Shown here piece after piece: positions 40,340-49,701 of a stretch of DNA of 64,000 nt (the first letter of the stretch is position 1; each line of letters opens with the position of its first letter). The notes beneath the pieces were generated by a model. The model saw nothing but the letters and a program-made list of their open reading frames with translations. It was not told the origin of the DNA and did no database searches. The position numbers were made by a program, and so were the translations under genes. The DNA is from an uncultured Bacteroidales bacterium (lineage in GTDB: Bacteria > Bacteroidota > Bacteroidia > Bacteroidales > Muribaculaceae), in assembly GCA_902776435.1 (NCBI GenBank), contig CACYQB010000007.1, forward strand, positions 62,001 to 126,000, read 5' to 3'.

Positions 40340-41194
40340 ATGCAGACACCTAATTTTGACCAACTGCTGGAGGCTACTTGCCACTTTGGTCACCTGAAAC
40401 GCAAATGGAACCCCGCTATGGCGCCCTACATCTTCATGGAGCGTAACGGTATCCACATCATCGACTTATACAAAACCAGCGCAAAGCTGGAAGAGGCAGC
40501 ATTCGCGCTGAAGAACATCGCCAAGAGCGGCAAGCGCATTCTGTTTGTTGCCACCAAGAAGCAGGCCAAGGACGTGACCCGCGAGCGTGCCATGAGCGTT
40601 GATATGCCCTACGTTATTGAGCGTTGGCCCGGTGGTATGTTGACCAACTTCACCACCATCCGCAAAGCCGTGAAGAAGATGGACACCATCGACAAGATGG
40701 AGACCGACGGCACCATGGCCAACATGTCAAAGCGTGAGAAGCTGCAGCTGAGCCGTCAGCGTGCAAAGCTCGAGAAGAACCTGGGTTCCATCAAGAACCT
40801 GAACCGTCTTCCCAGTGCTCTGTTCGTGATTGACGTACTCAAGGAGCATATCGCTGTTGCCGAGGCTAACCGCCTGGGTATCCCCGTGTTCGGTATCGTG
40901 GACACCAACAGCGACCCCAGCAACGTTGACTTTGTTATCCCCGCTAACGACGACGCCAGCAAGTCTATCGACATCATTCTGGCTACCGTTTGTGAGGCTA
41001 TCAAGGAAGGTCTGGAAGAGCGCAAGGTCGAGCAGATCGACAACAAGGACGCCGAGGGTGACGCCGAGGAGGTAAAAGAGGCTCCCAAGCCCCGCCGCCA
41101 GCGCGTTCGCCGTGCCGCTGCTGCCGAGGATGCTCCCAAGGCTGACGCAGAAGAGGCCCCCAAGACTGAAGAGGCTCCCAAGACCGAGGAATAA
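40340..41194 (+). CDS. rpsB: Small ribosomal subunit protein uS2 with acidic C-terminal extension
   Basis: The S2 core spans residues 1 to about 225, with the family start LLEATCHFGHLKRKWNPAMAPYIF and GIPVFGIVDTNSDP. A tail of some 60 residues follows, low in complexity, with a basic PRRQRVRR patch and then Ala/Pro/Glu repeats (EEAPKTEE twice). Such tails vary in Bacteroidetes. The gene precedes tsf by 56 nt, the universal rpsB-tsf operon. Confidence 0.97.
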   Translation: MQTPNFDQLLEATCHFGHLKRKWNPAMAPYIFMERNGIHIIDLYKTSAKLEEAAFALKNIAKSGKRILFVATKKQAKDVTRERAMSVDMPYVIERWPGGMLTNFTTIRKAVKKMDTIDKMETDGTMANMSKREKLQLSRQRAKLEKNLGSIKNLNRLPSALFVIDVLKEHIAVAEANRLGIPVFGIVDTNSDPSNVDFVIPANDDASKSIDIILATVCEAIKEGLEERKVEQIDNKDAEGDAEEVKEAPKPRRQRVRRAAAAEDAPKADAEEAPKTEEAPKTEE

Positions 41195-41250
41195 TCGAGG
41201 AATAATTCCAAACAATAACAACTAACCAATTAGTTAATTAAAACAGAATT

Positions 41251-42141
41251 ATGGCTGTAACCATCAATGACATCAAGAAACTGCGCGACATGACCGGCGC
41301 AGGCTTGAGCGACTGCAAGAAGGCGCTCATCGAGAGCGACAACGACATCACCAAGGCTATGGACGCCCTCAAGTGTGAGACCGACTTTGTTGCCAAGAAC
41401 GAGAAGTTTGTCAACCTTGCCAAGGCTATCCTGGACCTCGCAATGGCCCAGAAGCCCGCTAACCTCGACGAGCTCAACGCCCTCCAGATGGAAGGCAAGG
41501 CCGTGAGCGAGCAGATCACCGCCCTGAGCGGTATCACTGGCGAGAAGATGGAATTGGGCGCCTATGAGTGCCTGAATGCCCCCTCGACCGTTGTCTACAA
41601 CCACTTCAACGGTATGTTGTCGGCCGCTGTTGCCTTCAACCAGGAGAACGTGGCTGAGGACGTTGCCAAGGCTATCGCTATGCAGGTTGCTTCGATGAAT
41701 CCCATCAAGGCTACCCGCGAGCAGATTCCTCAGGAGGTTATCGACGAGGAGCTCCGCATGGCTGTTGACAAGACCCGTGCCGAGCAGGTTAGCAAGGCCG
41801 TTGAGAATGCCCTGAAGAAGGCAGGCTTCAACCCCTACTACTGCGCTACCGAGGAGCACCGCGACGAGGCTATCCGCAAGGGTTACATGACCGAGGAGAA
41901 GGTTGCCGAGGCGCTGAAGCTGATGGAAGAGACCGCCAAGCAGAAAGAGGCCAACATGCCCGAGCAGATGATTCAGAACATTGCTCAGGGTCGTCTGAAC
42001 AAGTTCTATCAGGAGAACGTCCTGATGGAGCAGGTTTACGAGGCTGGCGAGAACAAGGAGACTGTTGCTCAGTTCCTGGCCGCCGCCGACAAGGACCTCA
42101 AGGCTATCGACCTGAAGCGTGTCAACCTCAACGTTGACTAA
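41251..42141 (+). CDS. tsf: Translation elongation factor Ts
   Basis: A 296-aa nucleotide exchange factor for EF-Tu. The N-terminal UBA-like module has IKKLRDMTGAGLSDCKKAL and the diagnostic CETDFVAKNEKF. The core follows with MQVASMNPIKA. It is slightly longer than in E. coli (283 aa). It ends in front of a strong terminator, the end of the rpsB-tsf unit. Codon use is very biased, as for an abundant protein. Confidence 0.97.
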   Translation: MAVTINDIKKLRDMTGAGLSDCKKALIESDNDITKAMDALKCETDFVAKNEKFVNLAKAILDLAMAQKPANLDELNALQMEGKAVSEQITALSGITGEKMELGAYECLNAPSTVVYNHFNGMLSAAVAFNQENVAEDVAKAIAMQVASMNPIKATREQIPQEVIDEELRMAVDKTRAEQVSKAVENALKKAGFNPYYCATEEHRDEAIRKGYMTEEKVAEALKLMEETAKQKEANMPEQMIQNIAQGRLNKFYQENVLMEQVYEAGENKETVAQFLAAADKDLKAIDLKRVNLNVD

Positions 42142-42166
42142 TCTCTTAACCGAGATACAACACGTG

Positions 42167-42203
42167 AGTGCCAGTGGATTGATCCGCTGGCACTTACTTT
42201 TTT
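42167..42203 (+). terminator. Terminator after tsf
   Basis: AGTGCCAG/CTGGCACT with inner GGAT/ATCC makes a 12-bp stem with one mismatch. It is followed by TTACTTTTTT. Confidence 0.9.
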
Positions 42204-42233
42204 CCCTTCCAGAAAAATTTTCACTCAATAGCA

Positions 42234-42263
42234 TTGTCAGTTGGGAAAATTGTTGTATCTTTG
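42234..42263 (+). promoter_or_regulatory. Promoter of rplY
   Basis: TTG (42234-42236), 19 nt, TATCTTTG (42256-42263). The leader to the ATG is about 90 nt. Confidence 0.7.
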
Positions 42264-42358
42264 CCCCGCTTTTTTCAAGTTTTCCAGTGTGATGGGAAAT
42301 TAAAGGAAGCGTTTTTACAACCAATCACTTTAATTTTGAGTAACACAACCAATTAAAA

Positions 42359-43054
42359 ATGAAGACTTATCAATTGAACGCAGAGGCTCGTACTGACCTC
42401 GGCAAGAAGGCCGCAAAGGCCCTCCGCAAGGAGAACAAGATCCCCGTTGTCCTGAATGGTGGCAAGCTCGTTGACCTCGACAAGGACGGCAAGTACAATG
42501 GCAAGCTGTTAGCTGGTGAGAAGGTCGTTCCCATTGGCCGTGATGGTAAGGGTATCATCACCACCGACCTGGTAGTGAACTTCGCTGACGTCCGCAAGCT
42601 CATTTACAACACCGACGTGTTTGTAATCGACTTGACCTATGACGGCCAGACCCGCAAGGCTGTCCTGAAGGACCTGCAGTTCCACCCCGTTAGTGACGCT
42701 GTTCTTCACATCGACCTCCTGGAGGTTAATGATGAGAAGCCCGTTGTTGTTGAGATTCCCGTGCACCTCGAGGGTCACGCTGTCGGTGTTAAGGCCGGTG
42801 GTAAGCTCTACCTGAGCATGAAGAAGGTGAAGGTTAAGGGCCTGTACAAGGACATTCCCGAGACCATTATCCTCAACGTGGACAACCTGGAGATCGGTAA
42901 GACCATCAAGGTTCGTGACTGCAAGTTCGACAACATCGAGCTCGTAAGTGCTGCTGACCTTGTAATCGCTGGTGTTCGCACTACCCGTGCTGCCGCTAAC
43001 GCAGTCGTTGAGGGCGAAGATGGCGAAGGTGAAGCTGAGGCTGCTGCCGAGTAA
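42359..43054 (+). CDS. rplY: Large ribosomal subunit protein bL25 (Ctc type)
   Basis: A 231-aa L25 of the long CTC class. The N-terminal L25 domain (about 1-95) contains ARTDLGKKAAKALRKENKIPVV and the 5S rRNA contact region. The C-terminal beta domain (about 95-200) follows, with an acidic tail GEDGEGEAEAAAE. It binds 5S rRNA and is stress-related in other bacteria. The neighbours pth and hslR form a translation-quality operon with it. Confidence 0.95.
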   Translation: MKTYQLNAEARTDLGKKAAKALRKENKIPVVLNGGKLVDLDKDGKYNGKLLAGEKVVPIGRDGKGIITTDLVVNFADVRKLIYNTDVFVIDLTYDGQTRKAVLKDLQFHPVSDAVLHIDLLEVNDEKPVVVEIPVHLEGHAVGVKAGGKLYLSMKKVKVKGLYKDIPETIILNVDNLEIGKTIKVRDCKFDNIELVSAADLVIAGVRTTRAAANAVVEGEDGEGEAEAAAE

Positions 43055-43107
43055 TCAACCAACTCGAAGTGTTATCATCAACATAACGCTTCACAACCAA
43101 CAACCCT

Positions 43108-43671
43108 ATGAAATATCTCATTGTCGGCTTGGGAAACATTGGAGCCGAGTACCAGGGGACCCGCCACAACATAGGTTTTACAATATTGGATGCTCTCGCC
43201 GAGGCATCCAATATTGCTTTTAGCATGCAGCGCTATGGTGCCGTGGCCGAGATGCGCCTCAAGAACCAGCAGCTCGTGCTGCTGAAGCCGTCCACCTACA
43301 TGAACCTGAGCGGTGACGCGGTGCGCTACTGGATGGTCAAGGAGAAAATCGACCTCGACCACCTGCTGGTCATCGTTGACGACATCGCATTGCCCTTCGG
43401 ACAGATCCGCATCCGTCCCAAGGGGGCTGACGGAGGCCACAATGGCTTGAAAAACATCACCGACATGCTTCAGAGCCAGCAGTGGGCCCGCCTGCGCTTC
43501 GGTGTGGGGAACGACTTCCCGCCGGGTGCCCAAGTGGACTATGTGCTGGGCTACCCCACCCCCGAGGAACTGGCTATCCTGCCCGAGCGGGCCAAGATTG
43601 CCATTGACGCCATCAAGGCTTTCTGCCTGTCAGGGGTAACGTTTGCAATGAACAACTACAACAATAAATAG
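43108..43671 (+). CDS. pth: Peptidyl-tRNA hydrolase
   Basis: A 187-aa Pth with the start [19 protein letters not shown], which contains the catalytic His in [14 protein letters not shown] and GGHNGLKN carry the substrate-binding Asn residues and LRFGVGND follows. It frees stalled peptidyl-tRNA. It lies 53 nt after rplY, and hslR follows 24 nt later. Confidence 0.97.
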   Translation: MKYLIVGLGNIGAEYQGTRHNIGFTILDALAEASNIAFSMQRYGAVAEMRLKNQQLVLLKPSTYMNLSGDAVRYWMVKEKIDLDHLLVIVDDIALPFGQIRIRPKGADGGHNGLKNITDMLQSQQWARLRFGVGNDFPPGAQVDYVLGYPTPEELAILPERAKIAIDAIKAFCLSGVTFAMNNYNNK

Positions 43672-43695
43672 TATAGAAATATCTTCAGAGCCGGG

Positions 43696-44214
43696 ATGAA
43701 GGAAGTAAGAATCGACAAGTGGCTATGGGGAACCCGCGTGTTCAAGACGCGCACCATCGCCACCACGGCTTGCAAACTGGGCCGTGTAACCATCGGCGGC
43801 ATGCCTGTAAAGCCGTCCCACAACATCAAGGTCGGTGACCGCATCGACGTGCGCAAGCCTCCTGTGACCTATTCGTTTGAGGTCATCGGCATACTCAACA
43901 ACCGCGTGGGCGCCAAGTTGGTGCCGCTCTACCTCAAGAACGTCACCAGCCCCGACCAACTCAAGTTGCTCGAGATGGTAAAAATCGATGGATTTGTCAA
44001 CCGTCAGCGTGGGTTGGGCCGCCCCACCAAGAAGGAAGGCCGCGAACTGCAAGACTTTACCGACGAAGCCTTCTTCGGCTTTGACGACCCGACTCCGATT
44101 GACGATGCCTTTGACTGGGACGAGGAGGAGAACCCCCTGTGGACACAGGAGGACGAGGACCGCCTTAACGAGGATATCGCTCGCCGCAGCAGGGACAACA
44201 AAAAAGGTCAATAA
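43696..44214 (+). CDS. hslR: S4-domain RNA-binding protein (Hsp15-like)
   Basis: A 172-aa protein whose first 60 residues form an S4 RNA-binding domain (RIDKWLWGTRVFKTRT, then GRVTIGGMPVKPSHNIKVGD). The usual Hsp15 length is about 130. The extra C-terminus here is strongly acidic (DWDEEENPLWTQEDEDRLNED). Hsp15 rescues 50S subunits with stalled nascent chains, which suits a place after pth. The end overlaps the convergent nuclease gene by 7 nt. Confidence 0.88.
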   Translation: MKEVRIDKWLWGTRVFKTRTIATTACKLGRVTIGGMPVKPSHNIKVGDRIDVRKPPVTYSFEVIGILNNRVGAKLVPLYLKNVTSPDQLKLLEMVKIDGFVNRQRGLGRPTKKEGRELQDFTDEAFFGFDDPTPIDDAFDWDEEENPLWTQEDEDRLNEDIARRSRDNKKGQ

Positions 44215-47200
44215 TCGTTTGATTTAACTGCTCGGCGGCAGAAGTCGATGAAGCGGCAGTAATTGCAGGACTTCACGCGCTCATCGCACTGCACAAAATC
44301 CTTCTTGCTAATATCCTGTATGGTCATGGCCATGCGGTTAACGAAATCCTGACACATGCTATCTTCCATCGAGAAGACGACTTGGCGCTGAGTGGTCCCG
44401 CGACCTGGGGGTTTAAACTTCACGCCGCTATCCTGCATCGATGCGATTTTATAAATAACGGGGGTAACACTCGTCAAGTCCTGCTTTTCCTGCAAGTAGG
44501 CATAACAGTACAAGAACAACTGCAGGATGCCCGTGCCCCGCTTACTCTTGGTGGGGTCAAACAGGTCGTCCATCGAGGAGAAAGCAGTTCTCACATCACT
44601 GGTCTTATAATCCACGATGCGCACCGTGCCATCTGCCAGGCGGTCAACGCGGTCGGGCTTGTAGGTGAAATTGAACTTGACAGGACCCATCTGCATCGCT
44701 TCCATGTCATGGGTCAACTCACACTCCAGCACCGTGAACGGCCCACCCGTCCGGTCAATGAGTTCCTTGTCGTAGTCAAGCACAAAGTTTACATATCCCT
44801 TGATGGTATCTATCAGCATAAACGCCTCGCCACGAAGTTGTTGCGTATCGGTCGCCAATTTTTCTTCAGGGACATGCAGATAGGTTTTCTTGATATTGCG
44901 TATCACGGCACGCTCGAGTCGAACTTTCTGGAACGACTCGATGAATTCCTTATTGATCAGTCCATTTACCGCCCTTGATTCATCGCTGTTATAGCAATCG
45001 TCGAGCGTGTCATGGACAATGGTGCCAAAGGTGCCCGAGTCCATGAAATCGCCCAACTCATTATCGTCGTTAAGTCCCTGGATATAATGCAGATAGAAAT
45101 TCAGCGGACAATTAATGTACTTGTTGATGGCACTGGCCGAGAGGAACCACTCGCCAGCATAGCTGTGATGCTTGAGGTACATCTCGCGCAGGGCCTCATA
45201 ACCCGAGTTGGGCACACTGATGTTGATATTGGAAGACGTCTGCACGACAGGGTTCATTTCCACGTGCTCCAGCGTGCGGCCATACACCTTCTCGAGTTGG
45301 GCAATGAAGCGTGACGGTTCTCCTGAACCCATACTCTGAACGCTGGAATCATAGATCAGTGAAACCTGTTCGGCACGATTGAGCAGACGATAGAAATTGA
45401 ATGCCACAATCGCCTCCTGCTGCTCGAGGGTGGACATGCCATGAGCACGGCGGATATAATTGGGAATAAACGAGTTAATACCTTTACGACGGGGAAAAAT
45501 CCGCTCATTCATCGACAGGATAACCACATTCTTGAAATCCAGGCTGCGGGTCTCAAGCAGGCCCATCACCTGCAGCCCCTGTATGGGCTCACCAGTAAAC
45601 GGCACGACTGCCGAAGCCGAGAGCCTGTCAATCAGATAGAACACTGAGGACTTCTGCAGGGACTGTCCATTATCGGCCAACGAGTGCTTGAGCTGATTGA
45701 GCACATCAATATACATGACCAGAAATGCTTGCTGCAACGGCAGTTCAACCCCTCCTTCGTGATCGGACGGCAAGACCTCATTGCCCTCATCAACGGCAGG
45801 TTTCATCCTGTCCATCAACAGGTTGCAAAAGGCAAGCAGGTTCTCCAGATAATCAGACTGCTGAGCGTGGTCATCGCCTTGTTCGCTGTCCATCGCAGGG
45901 GTAAACAGGTCATGGAAACTCAAGTGGCTGAATTCATCGGCAGGCACCCTGAAACGATTGGTGACCGAAAGTTGTGAGACCATCGACAAAGCCTCGTTAG
46001 TGAAATAAGTCTTCATCAACGGATGCGACAAGATGTCATACACGTCCTCCCGGTAATAGGTCCACTTGCCATGCTCCCTGCTGGCCTGACTGTGCATCCG
46101 GGCGACGATGTGCATGAGTGAGACAATGCCCGAACTGCGCAGCGGATAACCCAACGTCACATTCAATACATCGACACCATGCACCGAGTGTAAGAGGGGC
46201 ACCAACAGGTTCTCATCGGGCAGGACCACCGCAGTGTCGATACCCACCGAGCCGCCCTTGCTGCTCATGAGTTTCACCTCGTCAAAGGCTTGCTTGGCCT
46301 GGCCTACCGTCGAGGGGACAGCAACCACCCGCACGGTCTGGTCTTGATTGTCAAGCGGTTCGAGCGGCTTTGCCTCAAACCGCTTACTGTAACCTTCAAT
46401 GAGCAAGGCTCCCGGGTCATGTGGGGCAGTCTTGAGCATACGATTAACACCTGCGTTATCCCACCAGAAATCGGCAAGACCATCCCGCTTGAAATGGTCA
46501 AACAATTTGACCTCGGCGGCCGACAGTACACCAAATCCCACAAACACCATTCGGCTATAACGATGAACGAGCGACACGGCCTCGGCCGCAAGTCTCAACT
46601 GCCTTCCAGGAGAAACTATACCCTTATCTTCCAGCCCCTTGTGATAGGTCCTATAGATAGTTGACAAGGCATTCCACAAGGTCATGAATTCCTGCTTTAC
46701 CTTTCCATCATCCACAGTGGTATCAGTCGCGGACTGAGCACGCTGGCGCCACAGGTCGGCATCGGCATCAGTGTTGAAAAATGAGGCGTACAATGACTCA
46801 CCGAAGATGGCCTTCACCTGCTCCAGAACCTCGGGCGTGAGGTAATTGCTGCTCAGACTGTGCAAGTCATCCAGATTCTTGAAAATCTCGTCGGCATCGT
46901 TAAGTGACTTGTCGATATCATTAAAATCACTGATGATGAGCTGAGCCCAATAGATGAACTTGTCAAATTCCTGGGCCTTATCACCAAATGCTTGGCAATA
47001 AGCGTCATAGAGCGCAAACATCATTTCGATGTCCGAGGCTGCCACGGTGTTCGTGAGTTCGGAGATCAGTTCATTGATTGACGTTACACGCGGCAACAGG
47101 TGAGGCGTGATACTGGATGCCGAGAGGTCCGCGTTGATGAGTTGCTGCGTCAAGTAATGGATAAAAAACTGACCACTACGACGATTGGGGAATACAAAGC

Positions 47201-47267
47201 AGTAGTTCTCAAGGTCCTTGACATTAAGATAGTGTTGTGCAACTTGATAAAGAAAAGGTGTGTTCAT
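44208..47267 (-). CDS. PD-(D/E)XK nuclease, AddB-like, with degenerate helicase half
   Basis: A 1019-aa protein. The C-terminal third is a RecB-family nuclease: FTVLECELTHDM, PDRVDR, and VDYKTS with the catalytic Asp-x-Lys. An AddB-type iron-sulfur staple is suggested by the Cys in YINCPLNFY and the terminal CNYCRFIDFC. The N-terminal part follows a UvrD-like helicase layout, but the Walker A place reads PNRRSGQFF, so ATP hydrolysis there is unlikely. It probably works in double-strand break processing with an AddA-like helicase-nuclease that is not in the window. It lies 9 nt after holB. Confidence 0.88.
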   Translation of the reverse strand: MNTPFLYQVAQHYLNVKDLENYCFVFPNRRSGQFFIHYLTQQLINADLSASSITPHLLPRVTSINELISELTNTVAASDIEMMFALYDAYCQAFGDKAQEFDKFIYWAQLIISDFNDIDKSLNDADEIFKNLDDLHSLSSNYLTPEVLEQVKAIFGESLYASFFNTDADADLWRQRAQSATDTTVDDGKVKQEFMTLWNALSTIYRTYHKGLEDKGIVSPGRQLRLAAEAVSLVHRYSRMVFVGFGVLSAAEVKLFDHFKRDGLADFWWDNAGVNRMLKTAPHDPGALLIEGYSKRFEAKPLEPLDNQDQTVRVVAVPSTVGQAKQAFDEVKLMSSKGGSVGIDTAVVLPDENLLVPLLHSVHGVDVLNVTLGYPLRSSGIVSLMHIVARMHSQASREHGKWTYYREDVYDILSHPLMKTYFTNEALSMVSQLSVTNRFRVPADEFSHLSFHDLFTPAMDSEQGDDHAQQSDYLENLLAFCNLLMDRMKPAVDEGNEVLPSDHEGGVELPLQQAFLVMYIDVLNQLKHSLADNGQSLQKSSVFYLIDRLSASAVVPFTGEPIQGLQVMGLLETRSLDFKNVVILSMNERIFPRRKGINSFIPNYIRRAHGMSTLEQQEAIVAFNFYRLLNRAEQVSLIYDSSVQSMGSGEPSRFIAQLEKVYGRTLEHVEMNPVVQTSSNINISVPNSGYEALREMYLKHHSYAGEWFLSASAINKYINCPLNFYLHYIQGLNDDNELGDFMDSGTFGTIVHDTLDDCYNSDESRAVNGLINKEFIESFQKVRLERAVIRNIKKTYLHVPEEKLATDTQQLRGEAFMLIDTIKGYVNFVLDYDKELIDRTGGPFTVLECELTHDMEAMQMGPVKFNFTYKPDRVDRLADGTVRIVDYKTSDVRTAFSSMDDLFDPTKSKRGTGILQLFLYCYAYLQEKQDLTSVTPVIYKIASMQDSGVKFKPPGRGTTQRQVVFSMEDSMCQDFVNRMAMTIQDISKKDFVQCDERVKSCNYCRFIDFCRRAVKSNDY

Positions 47268-47276
47268 GATTCTTGT

Positions 47277-48398
47277 TTATTTTCTGATCCAAATAGACAT
47301 GCGGATAGTGAGATCAAACAATACCAACTTGGCATTGGCGTTGCCGGCGATGTCGCGGTTGGCGCGTTCAAGTTCGGCGACAATGCCCTCCACGTTGCGC
47401 TCGTTGATAAACGGCGAGAAACGGGTGGAGAAGGCTTCCTCCTCACGCGTGAGATAATTGAGTGCGGGATTATGAAGGTTATAGATGAAGTTTTCACGCA
47501 CCTGCCTAACAGCATAGTCCAGAAATCGGCGCGCTTTCTCACGCTTCATGTCGGCAACAGCCTCGCTCCAGACCTTGAGTTTCGCCAAGTCGTGTTGATA
47601 AGACAAGCGCATCAGCTCGATGAAACGCTCGCGGAACTCATGGAACTCGCTCTCGGTCTGCACCAGGTGTTCAGCCATGATGATGTTACCATCGGCCGGG
47701 GCTGCCAGAGCAAGCGCCTCCTGCATATCCATGCCATAACGGCCGCTCAGATACTGTGCCACCATCGGCGTTGAAGGCTTACGCAACTCGATGCGCTGGC
47801 AACGCGACAAGATGGTTCCCAAAATGCCCTTCTCGTTATCGCTGACAAGGATGAACTTGCAATCGTCGTAAGGCTCCTCGATGAGTTTCAGCAACTTGTT
47901 GGCAGCCTCCTCTTTTAATTTCTCGGGCAACCAGATAATCAGGATTTTATATTTGGCGGTATAGGCACTGAGCGTCATTTTGCGAATGATGCTATCGGCC
48001 TCGCGCACAAAGATTTGCGGCTGTTTGTTCTCATTCTTCAGCAAGCCGAGCCACGCCTGGTAATCCTCCACGGGATACTTGGTGACAAATTCATGCCACT
48101 CGTCGATATAATCATCGGCTTCACAGTTGCTGCCCTTGCGGTCGGTATAAGGATAGGTGTAATGGGTATCCACCTGATTGAACGACTGGTGCTGACGGCA
48201 CATGGGGCACACGCCACACGAATCACCGTCAACATGATTCTTGCAGTGCAGATACTGCGCCGCCGCCATCGCCAAGCCCAACTTGGGCACACCCGGCTCT
48301 CCATAGAGCAGCAACGCATGGGGCAAACGGTCGGCATCAATCATCCGCCGTATCTGCCTTATCGCCTGCTCATTGCCTAAAACTTCACTGAACTTCAT
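47277..48398 (-). CDS. holB: DNA polymerase III delta-prime subunit
   Basis: A 373-aa AAA+ clamp-loader subunit. The Walker A region is degenerate (GEPGVPKLGLA instead of GxxGxGKT), which is normal for delta-prime. Zinc-finger cysteines follow in CKNHVDGDSCGVCPMC. The RFC-type sensor regions (LLKLIEEPYDDCKFILVSDN, ILSRCQRIELRK) identify it. Acts in loading the sliding clamp at the replication fork. It shares an operon with the AddB-like nuclease and is divergent from vsr. Confidence 0.93.
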   Translation of the reverse strand: MKFSEVLGNEQAIRQIRRMIDADRLPHALLLYGEPGVPKLGLAMAAAQYLHCKNHVDGDSCGVCPMCRQHQSFNQVDTHYTYPYTDRKGSNCEADDYIDEWHEFVTKYPVEDYQAWLGLLKNENKQPQIFVREADSIIRKMTLSAYTAKYKILIIWLPEKLKEEAANKLLKLIEEPYDDCKFILVSDNEKGILGTILSRCQRIELRKPSTPMVAQYLSGRYGMDMQEALALAAPADGNIIMAEHLVQTESEFHEFRERFIELMRLSYQHDLAKLKVWSEAVADMKREKARRFLDYAVRQVRENFIYNLHNPALNYLTREEEAFSTRFSPFINERNVEGIVAELERANRDIAGNANAKLVLFDLTIRMSIWIRK

Positions 48399-48494
48399 GC
48401 TATTTCGAAAAGATTTATTGGTGTAAAGATACTACTTTTTCTTCAATCCACCTCACGCTATTCCATTTTCTCTCAAAAAAACTGACGACTTGCC

Positions 48495-48524
48495 TTGCGC
48501 TGTGGGCGAAATATGGTAAATTTG
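48495..48524 (+). promoter_or_regulatory. Promoter of vsr, near-leaderless
   Basis: TTG (48495-48497), 19 nt, TAAATTTG (48517-48524). The vsr ATG is only 8 bp after the box. Confidence 0.65.
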
Positions 48525-48531
48525 CAGGTAG

Positions 48532-49071
48532 ATGGCAGACAGGATGACACGGGAACAGCGGCATCGTTGCATGAGCCGCATCAGGGGACGCGACACCAAG
48601 CCCGAGCTGGTGGTGCGGCGATGGCTGTGGCACCAGGGATTCCGTTACAGGCTGTATGTCAAGTCATTGCCGGGGCGGCCTGATATCGTGATGAGGAAGT
48701 GGCGGACGGTGATTTTTGTGAACGGCTGTTTCTGGCACGGGCACGAGTGCAACAAGCACCGCCCGGAAACCAATGCCCAATTCTGGCAAGACAAAATCAG
48801 CCGTAACCGCGAGCGCGACGCCCGCAATCAGGCCCTGCTACAGGCAGCAGGGTGGCATGTGATAGTCATCTGGGAATGCCAATTGACACCTAAAAACCGC
48901 CTCCAGACCTTGCGTGAGCTTGACCTGGCCCTGAGCCGCATCATCCTGGAGAAAAACGGTGCCCAGCCACAGCGCTACACGCTACCCGACCACGAAGATA
49001 TCGAGGCACCCGTGGCCGCTGAATCCACGACAGCCTACGGCAAGAGCGCCCCGAGAGGCGAGAAGGCCTGA
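48532..49071 (+). CDS. vsr: Very short patch repair endonuclease
   Basis: A 179-aa Vsr-type T:G mismatch endonuclease. The catalytic D51 lies in GRPDIV. The zinc set C66, H71 and C73, with the catalytic H69, is in GCFWHGHEC. A further Cys is C116 in IWECQL. The E. coli H64 is replaced by Asn here, a known variation in the family. Vsr normally protects sites of a 5-methylcytosine methylase, but none is next to this gene. The C-terminal 40 residues (after about 138) are an extra Pro/Ala-rich tail. A good promoter lies 8 bp upstream. Confidence 0.92.
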   Translation: MADRMTREQRHRCMSRIRGRDTKPELVVRRWLWHQGFRYRLYVKSLPGRPDIVMRKWRTVIFVNGCFWHGHECNKHRPETNAQFWQDKISRNRERDARNQALLQAAGWHVIVIWECQLTPKNRLQTLRELDLALSRIILEKNGAQPQRYTLPDHEDIEAPVAAESTTAYGKSAPRGEKA

Positions 49072-49381
49072 AAAGACAGGCAAAATGTCATGTTGCATGA
49101 TAAAACAAAAAAAAATGATAAAGTGAAAGCTAAAGCATAGCAAAAAGCGCCTTTTTTCACTTTTCCAACATGAAAACTATGGTTTTCGAACTGCCTAATA
49201 ATAAGCTTTTCAAGGCGCCGACAGGGTGTCGAAAAATCATCCCGAAAATATTTTGCCAATAATAAAATAATGCCTAATTTTGAGCGCTTTTTAAGAAACG
49301 GAGTCTTCTTGAAGCAACCATCTAATTGACTACATTAACGAACTTTTATTAATATTTTAAAAACGTTTTTTAATCTAACAA
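49072..49381. other. 310-bp intergenic region between vsr and the citrate lyase operon
   Basis: A/T-rich, with A-runs and a GCGCC/GGCGC pair that might form a loose hairpin. It holds the promoter at 49252-49282. No gene or RNA was recognised. Confidence 0.5.
49252..49282 (+). promoter_or_regulatory. Promoter of the citrate lyase operon
   Basis: TTTG (49252-49255), 19 nt, TAATTTTG (49275-49282), about 95 nt before citD. Confidence 0.75.
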
Positions 49382-49663
49382 ATGGAGATCAAAACGGCAA
49401 TGGCCGGAACGCTTGAATCCGGCGACATTTTCATCCAGATTGCGCCCAACGACAACGCTGGACTGCACATTGATCTTGAAAGCACGGTAGCCTATCAGTT
49501 TGGCGACCAAATCAAGAAAGTTATCACCGAGACCCTGCAGGGCCTGGGCATCGACCAAGCCGAGGTGAAAGCCACGGACAAGGGAGCCCTGGACTGCACC
49601 ATCCGCGCCCGCGTAACAGCCGCTGCTGTTCGCGCTACTGGCAAAGACGTGTGGGCCGACTAA
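49382..49663 (+). CDS. citD: Citrate lyase acyl carrier protein (gamma subunit)
   Basis: A 93-aa CitD. The prosthetic 2'-(5''-triphosphoribosyl)-3'-dephospho-CoA would be attached to S13 in AGTLESGD, which matches the AGTLESSD of the known protein. The rest, including ALDCTIRARV, is typical. It carries the acetyl group between CitF and CitE. First gene of the operon; citE follows after 38 nt. Confidence 0.95.
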   Translation: MEIKTAMAGTLESGDIFIQIAPNDNAGLHIDLESTVAYQFGDQIKKVITETLQGLGIDQAEVKATDKGALDCTIRARVTAAAVRATGKDVWAD

Positions 49664-49701
49664 ATTAACACTGAAAACCATCTAAAAACGAGAAAATTGT
49701 T

